Source: SAR202 cluster bacterium bin127 (lineage in GTDB: Bacteria > Chloroflexota > Dehalococcoidia > Lucifugimonadales > Lucifugimonadaceae). Taken from it: DNA of 64,000 nucleotides. The notes beneath the pieces were generated by a model that was not told where the DNA came from, made no database searches, and worked only from the letters and a program-made list of their open reading frames with translations. The position numbers and the translations under genes are program-made. This document shows, piece by piece, positions 27,679 through 36,232 of the stretch (positions are counted from its first letter, which is position 1; every line of letters starts with the position of its first letter). Location of the stretch: assembly GCA_002239045.1 (NCBI GenBank), contig MPNN01000005.1:1-64000 (forward strand). Direction: 5' to 3'.

Positions 27679-30600
27679 TTGGCAGCCCCGTTCTGGGTCT
27701 GGAGGGAATTCCCGCTGAATTTCGTCAGGTTCACACTACGCAGGGTTTCGGGTGAAGCGACTCTTCTGATCGGGGCGTTTGTTGGTTCTCTAATTACGGC
27801 AACGGTGATAGCCGGCGCTCCAGTTTATCTTCGCACCTTGGAACAGGCCGGTGTTGAGGACACCATCGAATCCGTTAGCACGACGTACCAGCATCTTCAA
27901 ATAAACACGTCTTGGCTACCGCTCGAGGCAGGTAAATCCGTTGAAGCCAACGAAGTCATCGCGGCCGCACAAGAGGAATACCTTGACGGTGCCATCACCG
28001 GCAGCACCGCGCTCATCAAAACTCGTCGAGCTAACTGGGGCAAAGAAGGCGAAGGGCTCAGAAGGCATAACGAAGCGTCGCGCGCAATGTTTCTGTCGGT
28101 CACCGGCGTTAATGAGCGCATCGTTTACATCGTTGGTCAGGCGCCCTCCGGTCACGTGTACTACGAAGACGGTATACCGACGGTCGAAGCAGCGTTGGTT
28201 TGGGACCGCGCTTCACGGTTCGACATCCGCGTCGGGGACGTAATCGACACTGTGCCAGAGGTGCGGGGCATCGGGCTGGTCAAAGTCCATATCACGGGCA
28301 TATTCACGGTCTCCGACGCATCAGACGAATTTTGGGTCGGGCTGTCTGATCCGATCGTGCGTCCGTTGCCGATTGTTGATGGGCGCGAAAGCCCGATTGT
28401 GCTGCTCATCGAGCCGTCTGTCATGTTGGACACCATCGCTGAGGCCAATGCTGGGCTTCCCGCCAACTTTGGGTGGCATCTTTTTGTAAACAGCGATTAT
28501 TTCAAGGAGTTGACGCTCAATGAAGCGATCGAGCGGTTGACGGATTTTGAAGACCGAATCGCTATTGAAATCACGCGCGCCGACGTGTTGACAGTCCTCG
28601 AAACGCGGCTCCAATCCTTGCAGCGCCGGATGTTATTTGCCCGCATTCCAATGTTGCTACTGGCCGCGCTGGCTATCACATCGATCGCTTACTACCTGTT
28701 CATGGTCGCCGGCATCATCGCAAGGCGCCGAGCGCCCGAAACATCTAGGCTTCGGAGCCGCGGCATCACCGTCCTCCAAGTCATTCGTTCATACGCTATC
28801 GAAAGCGTCATCATCGCCGGGGTACCGGCCCTCATCGCGCCACTCATCGGCATCGGACTAGTCGCGACACTCGGTCTACTTCCTGCTTATCGTAGCGTCT
28901 CTGATTCGCTATTCCTGAGCGTCGAGTTCGCATGGCAATCGTGGATCTGGTCAATCGGCGCCGGGATCGCCGTTTTCGCCATCTTGCTGCTGCCCGCCAT
29001 ATTGGGAACCCGACGCGGGATCATCGACCAATTTCAATCCGAAGCAAGACCCGATCAACCTCCATTCTTCCAGCGCTATTACCTCGATCTCATCTTCCTG
29101 GTAATCGGTTCGCTGGTCTGGTGGGAACTCACCACCCGCGGCTCGGTCATCGCATCGACGCGCGAAGGCGAAAATTCGGCGGATATCACGCTGCTCTTTT
29201 CACCCGCGATATTCCTGTTGGTCGTGTCATTGTTGTTCATGCGGCTCTTCCCGATATTGGCGCAAATTGTCGCGATTATTGGCGCACGCTTGCCATCGGT
29301 TGAAGTCACTCTCGGCCTGTGGCGATTGCGTCGCAGCCCATACTGGTACGTGTGGCCTGTGCTGCTGTTGGTTTTGGTCTCCGGGCTCGGCGTTGTGTCG
29401 GGTACGCTCGCATCCACATTGGCCCGCAGCACAGAAGAGCAGATTCTTTACGAATCCGGTGCCGATTTCCGGTTTATTCCTAATACGGCACCAAGTTCAG
29501 AAGTGGTCGCGCAGTCGCGGGAAATCGACGGCGTGATCAACGCCACGGAGGCATTTCGCGCTTCCGGTCGATTCGGCACCACGTCTCTGGGTTTTCCATT
29601 CAACTTACTCGCCGTCGACTCCCATCGTTTCGCCGAAACCGCGTGGTTCCGGGATGATTTCTCAGAAACCGAGTTCCAAGAACTGACATCCAAGATCGCC
29701 GTTGACGTGAAACCTGAACCGATCCATCTACCCGCCGATACGATCAAACTTGGAACGTGGGCGAAGTCGGAGCCCCGGGTCGAAAACCTCTTCCTGTGGT
29801 TAGTGATCAAAGATGCTAAGGGGCGTTCGCGCACCGTTACTCTGGGTCAGATCGAAAGCGAATGGACCCATCAGACAGCCGAAATGTCTAGTCCTCTCAC
29901 AAATTCGGCGGAGCTAGTTTCGGTGCAGACCTTCATGCAAGCAGGGCCCGACGGCGCGGTACCGACGGTCGCGTACTTCGACGATGTCTACGCCGAAAAC
30001 AGCCTTGGTGAACGCACCGTCCTCGTCGACTTCGATCAATTCGGCGAGTGGACGGGCATGCCGACATCAAACGGCCTCGATGTCATCTTTGGCATCGACG
30101 ACGAACCGCCGGGGCTCACGGTTGAAGTCCCGGGCGACGCCGGTGCTTCCGTTGCCCGAGTCGAAATGGACCGGGGCAACGATCAAGGCGTCCGTGGCAT
30201 CTATCGCACCGCGACTGGCGAGCCACTGCCGGTCATCGCCAGCGACGTCTTCCAATTCCAAACCAACACCGGTGTCGGCTCACAGTTCATCGTTCAGATC
30301 AATGGCGGATACGTCCCCGTCGAAATCAAAGACACCGTCGCGTTTTTCCCGACCTTAGATCCGGACCGAGCGCCGTTCCTAGTCGCCAATGTCGACTCGA
30401 CGATAGACTTCCTCGAATTGCGAGGCCTGACCGCTCAACGTGCCAACGAGGTCTTCGTATCCATCGATCCCGACATGCACGACTCCGTGCTCCGTGAGAT
30501 GCGTGACCTATTGGGTTTCAGCACTTACACCGATCGAGCGTCTCTATTGGAGGCATCGACCGTCGATCCGCTGGTGGTAGCCGGATGGCGTGGCATCAGC

Positions 30601-31005
30601 ATCGTCTCAATCGTTATGGCCGGCATCGCCGCGGCGTTCGGGTATCTAACCTATCTTGCCGCCCACGAAGTCCGAACCCGCCGGGAATCGGCGCTCCTGT
30701 CAGCAATGGGCATGAAAACAACGTCGTTCGGCCGGTTGGTAATGATCGAACACGCGTTGGTCGCGCTACTCGGCATCGGGATCGGTGTCGTCAGCGGTTG
30801 GTATGTAAGCCGAATCGCTGTGAGTAGTCTGACATTCACCCAGTCTGGCGGAGAACTGCTACCGCCGTTTGTGATGCAGACCAATTGGATACCGGTCGCC
30901 GCGCTCGCGACCGTGATTATTGGATCGACACTGATCGCCGTATACCGCATCATGCGGCAGTACCGTTTATTGCCCATCCACGAACTCACACGAGACGCCA
31001 ACTGA
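27679..31005 (+). CDS. Large FtsX-type ABC transporter permease
   Basis: 1108 aa. The first hydrophobic helix (~residues 25-48) is followed by a large extracytoplasmic domain (~50-320). Then come a group of helices (LLLALAITSIAYYLFMVAGIIARRRAPETSRLRSRGI, the FtsX pattern), a second large extracytoplasmic region (~570-950), and a last helix group ending with YRIMRQYRLLPIHELTRDAN. This is the double-FtsX topology of lipoprotein- or peptide-handling exporters. Start TTG 27679 is uncertain. It is the first gene of a four-gene operon with another permease and two ATPases. Confidence 0.85.
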   Translation: MAAPFWVWREFPLNFVRFTLRRVSGEATLLIGAFVGSLITATVIAGAPVYLRTLEQAGVEDTIESVSTTYQHLQINTSWLPLEAGKSVEANEVIAAAQEEYLDGAITGSTALIKTRRANWGKEGEGLRRHNEASRAMFLSVTGVNERIVYIVGQAPSGHVYYEDGIPTVEAALVWDRASRFDIRVGDVIDTVPEVRGIGLVKVHITGIFTVSDASDEFWVGLSDPIVRPLPIVDGRESPIVLLIEPSVMLDTIAEANAGLPANFGWHLFVNSDYFKELTLNEAIERLTDFEDRIAIEITRADVLTVLETRLQSLQRRMLFARIPMLLLAALAITSIAYYLFMVAGIIARRRAPETSRLRSRGITVLQVIRSYAIESVIIAGVPALIAPLIGIGLVATLGLLPAYRSVSDSLFLSVEFAWQSWIWSIGAGIAVFAILLLPAILGTRRGIIDQFQSEARPDQPPFFQRYYLDLIFLVIGSLVWWELTTRGSVIASTREGENSADITLLFSPAIFLLVVSLLFMRLFPILAQIVAIIGARLPSVEVTLGLWRLRRSPYWYVWPVLLLVLVSGLGVVSGTLASTLARSTEEQILYESGADFRFIPNTAPSSEVVAQSREIDGVINATEAFRASGRFGTTSLGFPFNLLAVDSHRFAETAWFRDDFSETEFQELTSKIAVDVKPEPIHLPADTIKLGTWAKSEPRVENLFLWLVIKDAKGRSRTVTLGQIESEWTHQTAEMSSPLTNSAELVSVQTFMQAGPDGAVPTVAYFDDVYAENSLGERTVLVDFDQFGEWTGMPTSNGLDVIFGIDDEPPGLTVEVPGDAGASVARVEMDRGNDQGVRGIYRTATGEPLPVIASDVFQFQTNTGVGSQFIVQINGGYVPVEIKDTVAFFPTLDPDRAPFLVANVDSTIDFLELRGLTAQRANEVFVSIDPDMHDSVLREMRDLLGFSTYTDRASLLEASTVDPLVVAGWRGISIVSIVMAGIAAAFGYLTYLAAHEVRTRRESALLSAMGMKTTSFGRLVMIEHALVALLGIGIGVVSGWYVSRIAVSSLTFTQSGGELLPPFVMQTNWIPVAALATVIIGSTLIAVYRIMRQYRLLPIHELTRDAN

Positions 31006-31015
31006 CACCTCGACG

Positions 31016-34000
31016 ATGCGCAACACGGTACAGCTCATGCTCAAACGGACAATCGCCAACTGGCGATTGCTCTCCGCTGTCATCATCGGCTCTGTCCTCG
31101 CCGGAACGATTATGTCCGCGACCGTTGTCTACTTCGAGTCGCTGCGGGACATCGCCCTCCAGAAGGAGTTGGCAGACCAGAACCCATCTGACCTAGACAT
31201 CCTGATCGAAGCCGATCAGACGCCGATCAACAACGAATCACACGCCGAAATCACCAGCTCTATGGAGTCGTTGTTGCTCGGGCGAATGGGGCAGTTTACC
31301 ACCGATTACGAACGCGCGATGCGAAGTTGGACCTTCTTCGTCGATGAACCGCCGGAGCTCGTCCCCTTGGGCGAATGTCCATGTCGGCCAACCGTCGCGG
31401 AGCCGGATGCATTCACCTCAGATGAACAGCCCCTTATCGAGTGCGATTGCCGTCGAATTCAATGTATGACCGTGCCTGATGGTCAACACGTCATCGACGT
31501 TGTAGAGGGTCGTTACCCGGAGATCGATGCCCAGCCTTCGCCCGGCTCTGACCTAACCGTTGAAGCTCTGCTAGACGAAGAATCGGTCGAAGAATTCGGA
31601 TTGCATCTGGGCGACGTAATACCAGCTCGTCCACACTGGGACGAGGAACAAATCAACGTCAATGTCCGACTGACCGGCATTTATCGGCGGACACATCCAG
31701 ACGCTCCCGAATGGCGCATATTCGACCAAGCATTCGGCTCTCGCAGCAACACGTTGCAGATTGCGCAGTTCGTGTTGCCGCAGCAATCGATGCTCGAAGC
31801 TTTGGGCGTCTACTTCCCGAACATGGGAGCCGAGTATGCATGGTTCCTAGACGTTGAGCCGACCTCAATTCACGCTACCGACACTCAACTAATCCGCCAA
31901 ACGCTCGAACTAACCGCAAATGAACTCCGCTCGCAGGTAGACGGCTTCGTTCTCGATACCGAACTCGACAAGACACTCCTCCGTTACGAGGTTGAACTGT
32001 TCTTCAATCGTCTGCCGATGTTCATCGTACTCATCCTCATCGTCCTAGTCGTCGTTTACTACACCGCAACGCTCGCCGGGCTCCTCATCGAAGCCCAATC
32101 AGCAGACGTTGCGCTGCTCAGAGGTCGCGGCACCACGTCCCGACAGCTTTTATTGATGTTCGCCGTGGAAACGTTCATCATCGCCGCTTTCGCCATCGTG
32201 GCTGGACCCTTCCTAGCTACTTGGGGCGTCTCATTCTTGGGCACTTTGCCCTTCTTCGGTGAACTCAACGGCGGCGAGGCATTACCCGTAAATCTGACGC
32301 GGAGCGTCTACGTGATGGCGGGAATTGGTGCAGTCATGATCGTCATCGCGCTGATGATTCCCGCAATGCGCGTCACCCAACAAGGGGTCCTAACCGAGCG
32401 CGCCGGTCGCACAAGACCACAACGACTCGCGTTCATCCAGCGTTACTACCTCGATCTTGGCTTCCTCGCAGTCGTACTATTCCTCTTCTGGCAACTGACT
32501 CGCCAAGGCTCATTCGTAGCAACCAATCTCTTCGGCGAAAATACGGTGAACCAGGTAATCTTGGCGGTTCCCGCCCTGTTCCTCGTCGCTGCCGGCATCG
32601 TACTACTTCGCGTATTCCCAATGATGATGGATCTTTTGGGGCGGGTCTTGACAACCGGGATCGCATCTCGGATCATCTCGCCAGCGGTGGTGCTCGGCAT
32701 CTGGCAGATGGCGCGCAACCCGGCGCACTACTCCAGAGTTTCACTCCTGCTGATCTTGACCGCCGGATTGGGAGTTTTTGCCGCAAGCTTCGCCGCCACG
32801 CTTGAGCGAAGCGCACACGACCAGATCCTTTACGGTACTGGTGGTGATATCCGCGTCCCGGGAATCTCGAATCGACCTGGAGGTCGTTCGTTCAACCTAG
32901 AAGAAGACCTCCTCGACGTAAAAGGCATCGAAGACGCCAGCGTCATTTACCGACTGCGTGGTTCGATAACTGCCGGATTCAACTTCGACCAATTCTCAGT
33001 CCTCGCCGTTGACCCAGATAAAATCGGCGACATAGCTTGGCACCGTCGGGACTTCTCCAAAAATGGCTACGCGGAGACCTTCCAAGCCATCGCGTTCGAA
33101 TCGGACGAGGGTATTCCGCTCCCCGAAGATGCCCGTTTCCTGACCGCACGCGTCAAACCACTGTTCCCAATGCCCGAAGTCCGGTTCGTCGCTCGCCTCA
33201 GCGACGCCAACGATCGCTTCTACAGCATCGACCTCGGAACCCTCTTGCCGGAGGCGCGTTCTCGCCAGCGATTCCCCTGCGCGCTCGAGTTCGCGGACCC
33301 AGAGAACGATGAACTTCCTCTACCGTCTTGGTGCCGTATCGGTACATCTCTGCAACCCGCACCATTCGGGCGAGAACGCGTGCTGCTTCCAGTTGGGCCC
33401 CTGAAACTGCATTCCATAGGGGTTGCAACTTTTGATGGTGGACTCCGTAGCGGTGCGTTCGACATCGACGACATCTCCACGATCAGCAACGACGGCACCA
33501 AAATGCACCGCATCGAGTTTTTCGACGGGCAATCCGATTACACCTGGAATCTGATGCGACCCACGCAGGAATCGTTCGCCGACACGTTCGATCCCTCGCC
33601 GCTTCCCGCTGATGAAGCAGAAAACCTCGGCATCATGCGAGTCCGATGGGCGGCCGGACAGCTAAACGAGTTTCGGGGCATCTCTTCCGGCAACACCATT
33701 GAGAACATCCCGGTCCTTGCCAGCGAGACCTTGCTCGACAAGATCGGTGCCCGGGTAGGGGAGACCATAAATGTATCGATCGACAGCGAGCGAACTTCCC
33801 TCGATGTCGTCGGCATCATCGACTACTTCCCGACCCTGAATCCGGAGGAGAGCAGCTTTGTCATCATGGACTACGAAGCGGCGCACACTCTCGTTAATGC
33901 CCGTCGATACAGCGGCGAACGCGTCGCCAACGAAGCGTGGTTAAGCACCGAGGCCGGAACGCCGACGATTGAGCAGCTCGAGTTGATGAAAGAGGAAGCC

Positions 34001-34561
34001 GATGGGGCAAGACTTCGCTACACGGCGACATCAAGCGTACAGCGCAACATCGAACTACTGCGCCTTAGATCCGGTCCGATCGCCGACCGTCTCGCGCTTT
34101 TGGCCGGTGTAAGCGTCGACCCTCTAGTGTCCGAAGGTTGGAGAGCGCTTCTCGGTGTCGCATTCGTAACCGTGCTCATCGTCAGTGCAATCGGATTCGT
34201 CGTCCACACCCGCGTCGCGTTCCGCCGCCGTCTCGCTGAGTTTGCCCTCCTGCGTACCATCGGCCTGTCAATGCGTCAACTGCTGATGCTGATCCTCATC
34301 GAACAGCTAATCGTCATCGGCGTCGCAATATCAATCGGCATCTTTATGGGAACCCGACTGGGCGACACCATCATTCCGTATCTTGCCCGGTCTGGCCAAG
34401 ACGCCAACGTCGTGCCGCCCATGACGCTTGAAATATACTGGACGGGGTTCGCGACAACGTTCGGCCTGCTCGCAGTCGTCTTCGCGATAGTCATCGCAGT
34501 CAGCCTTATTTCCGTCTACAACATGGCCATCCACCGCGTCATGCGCATCGGGGAAGCATAG
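31016..34561 (+). CDS. Large FtsX-type ABC transporter permease with cysteine cluster
   Basis: 1181 aa, paralogous in layout to the gene 10 bp upstream: an N-terminal helix, a large outer domain, an FtsX helix group (VYYTATLAGLLIEAQSADVALLRGRGT), a second outer domain and a C-terminal helix group (RRRLAEFALLRTIGLSMRQLL). The first outer domain has a cysteine-dense stretch (~residues 119-151, ECPC...ECDC...QC) absent from the other permease; it could form disulfides or bind metal. Substrate unknown. Confidence 0.85.
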   Translation: MRNTVQLMLKRTIANWRLLSAVIIGSVLAGTIMSATVVYFESLRDIALQKELADQNPSDLDILIEADQTPINNESHAEITSSMESLLLGRMGQFTTDYERAMRSWTFFVDEPPELVPLGECPCRPTVAEPDAFTSDEQPLIECDCRRIQCMTVPDGQHVIDVVEGRYPEIDAQPSPGSDLTVEALLDEESVEEFGLHLGDVIPARPHWDEEQINVNVRLTGIYRRTHPDAPEWRIFDQAFGSRSNTLQIAQFVLPQQSMLEALGVYFPNMGAEYAWFLDVEPTSIHATDTQLIRQTLELTANELRSQVDGFVLDTELDKTLLRYEVELFFNRLPMFIVLILIVLVVVYYTATLAGLLIEAQSADVALLRGRGTTSRQLLLMFAVETFIIAAFAIVAGPFLATWGVSFLGTLPFFGELNGGEALPVNLTRSVYVMAGIGAVMIVIALMIPAMRVTQQGVLTERAGRTRPQRLAFIQRYYLDLGFLAVVLFLFWQLTRQGSFVATNLFGENTVNQVILAVPALFLVAAGIVLLRVFPMMMDLLGRVLTTGIASRIISPAVVLGIWQMARNPAHYSRVSLLLILTAGLGVFAASFAATLERSAHDQILYGTGGDIRVPGISNRPGGRSFNLEEDLLDVKGIEDASVIYRLRGSITAGFNFDQFSVLAVDPDKIGDIAWHRRDFSKNGYAETFQAIAFESDEGIPLPEDARFLTARVKPLFPMPEVRFVARLSDANDRFYSIDLGTLLPEARSRQRFPCALEFADPENDELPLPSWCRIGTSLQPAPFGRERVLLPVGPLKLHSIGVATFDGGLRSGAFDIDDISTISNDGTKMHRIEFFDGQSDYTWNLMRPTQESFADTFDPSPLPADEAENLGIMRVRWAAGQLNEFRGISSGNTIENIPVLASETLLDKIGARVGETINVSIDSERTSLDVVGIIDYFPTLNPEESSFVIMDYEAAHTLVNARRYSGERVANEAWLSTEAGTPTIEQLELMKEEADGARLRYTATSSVQRNIELLRLRSGPIADRLALLAGVSVDPLVSEGWRALLGVAFVTVLIVSAIGFVVHTRVAFRRRLAEFALLRTIGLSMRQLLMLILIEQLIVIGVAISIGIFMGTRLGDTIIPYLARSGQDANVVPPMTLEIYWTGFATTFGLLAVVFAIVIAVSLISVYNMAIHRVMRIGEA

Positions 34562-34589
34562 ACCCAATTACAACCCGGAGAGACAAGAC

Positions 34590-35471
34590 TTGGAAGCGAC
34601 GACACCCCAGGAGTACATCACTTGCAGCGGCCTTTACAAAATCTACAAAGCCGCAGGATTAGAAGTCGTCGCCCTCAGAGGGCTTGAATTGACTGTCTAC
34701 GATGGCGAGATCATCGCCATCGTCGGGGCCTCCGGTTCCGGCAAATCGACTCTCCTCAACATCCTTGCCGGTTACGACTCGCCCTCAGCCGGCACCGCGC
34801 GCGTCGGTGAATACGATCTTCTCCACATGACCAACAAGGAGGTTGTGAACTACCGGCGCCACGAGGTCGGATTCATCTGGCAGGAAACATCGCGCAACCT
34901 ATTCCCGTACCTGACCTCAGCCGAAAACGTCGAGTTGCCGATGGTGCTCACCGGCGTTTCTCAAACGGCACGAACCGAGCGCGCCAAAGAGCTCCTCGAA
35001 ATCGTCGGGCTTGGTCACCGCCTAGGACACAAACCCGAGCAGCTTTCCGGTGGTGAGCAGCAACGCGTCGCCATCGCCGTAAGCCTCGCAAACCAACCGC
35101 CGCTGCTACTGGCCGACGAACCCACGGGAGAGTTGGATGACCTCACCGGACAGGAGATCCTGGATCTCTTCAACGAGGTCAACCAACAACTCGGTACCAC
35201 GATCGTTATCGTGACCCACGACCCCGCGGTCGCCACGAGCGTCGGGCGTGCGATAACTATCCGCGACGGCAAGACCAGCACCGAGACTACCCGCACCATC
35301 TCGTTCCAACGTCGGGTAGGCGGGTCGGCGTCTGACACCGAAGAGTTCCTCATCGTCGATTCCACCGGCGCCGTCCAAATCCCACGAGAAATGCTCGACC
35401 AACTAGACATCAACCGCCGCGTCCGAGTTGGCGTCAATGAAGGAAAGGTGACGCTTGAATCAGGAGAATGA
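34590..35471 (+). CDS. ABC transporter ATPase with AbrB-like C-terminal extension
   Basis: 293 aa of the MacB/LolD type. Walker A GASGSGKST, Q-loop WQET, signature LSGGEQQRVAIA, Walker B LLLADEPTGELD, and H-loop VTHDP. After the ATPase (~residue 225) come a linker and ~35 residues (VDSTGAVQIPREMLDQL, then VRVGVNEGKVTLESG) that look like an AbrB/SpoVT swapped-hairpin. Start is TTG 34590, after GGAGAG. It overlaps the next gene by 17 bp. Confidence 0.88.
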   Translation: MEATTPQEYITCSGLYKIYKAAGLEVVALRGLELTVYDGEIIAIVGASGSGKSTLLNILAGYDSPSAGTARVGEYDLLHMTNKEVVNYRRHEVGFIWQETSRNLFPYLTSAENVELPMVLTGVSQTARTERAKELLEIVGLGHRLGHKPEQLSGGEQQRVAIAVSLANQPPLLLADEPTGELDDLTGQEILDLFNEVNQQLGTTIVIVTHDPAVATSVGRAITIRDGKTSTETTRTISFQRRVGGSASDTEEFLIVDSTGAVQIPREMLDQLDINRRVRVGVNEGKVTLESGE

Positions 35472-36174
35472 TCACAGCAACGGCGCCCCGACCATCGAGG
35501 CGCTGGAAGTCACTCGTACCTTCCAACTAGCGGGCGAAGACGTCGTTGCGGTTAAACAACTGACCTTCAACGTCCACCACGGACAGTTCGTCGCCCTTGT
35601 AGGCCGTTCCGGCTCCGGCAAGACGACCTTGCTGAACCTTTTGGGCGGCCTCGACCACCCGACGACTGGACAGGTACTTTTTGAAGGCCGAGATATGGCC
35701 AATTTCACCGAGAAAGACTTCATCGAACTGCGTCGCAACCGCATCGGCGTCGTCTTCCAATCCTTCGCATTACTCCCACTACTCTCCGCGTACGAGAACG
35801 TAGAACTCCCGATGCGTATCGCTGGCCTATCCGCACGCGAACGCTCCGAACGAACCAACGACGCCCTCGAAATGGTCGCGCTGACCCGTCGTGCCCGGCA
35901 CCGCCCCTACGAACTATCCGGTGGAGAACAGCAACGCGTATCCATCGCCCGCGCCATCGCAATGCGCCCCGACATCGTCCTCGCCGACGAACCGACCGGA
36001 GAACTCGACTCCAACAACGCCCAATCCATCTTCGGCCTCTTCCGCGAGATGGTCACCGACCAGGGCATGTCGGTCGTCGCCACCACCCACGACCACACCC
36101 TCCTAGACATGGCCGACCGCATCTACACTATGCAAGACGGTGAGATGCAATTGACCGAGGATCGGTTGATTTAA
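35455..36174 (+). CDS. ABC transporter ATPase (MacB/LolD type)
   Basis: 239 aa. Walker A GRSGSGKTT, VVFQSFALLPLLSAYENVELPM (typical of FtsX-linked exporters), signature LSGGEQQRVSIARA, Walker B IVLADEPTGELD, H-loop TTHDH. Start TTG 35455 lies inside the 3' end of the upstream ATPase. With the two permeases it gives two possible ATPase-permease pairs, or one heteromeric complex. It lacks the AbrB-like tail of its neighbour. Confidence 0.9.
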   Translation: MNQENDHSNGAPTIEALEVTRTFQLAGEDVVAVKQLTFNVHHGQFVALVGRSGSGKTTLLNLLGGLDHPTTGQVLFEGRDMANFTEKDFIELRRNRIGVVFQSFALLPLLSAYENVELPMRIAGLSARERSERTNDALEMVALTRRARHRPYELSGGEQQRVSIARAIAMRPDIVLADEPTGELDSNNAQSIFGLFREMVTDQGMSVVATTHDHTLLDMADRIYTMQDGEMQLTEDRLI

Positions 36175-36232
36175 GGATCCGGCGCCGAGAAAACTGACCG
36201 GCGACCAATAGTGAATCTGTGGGGGCGTAGAT

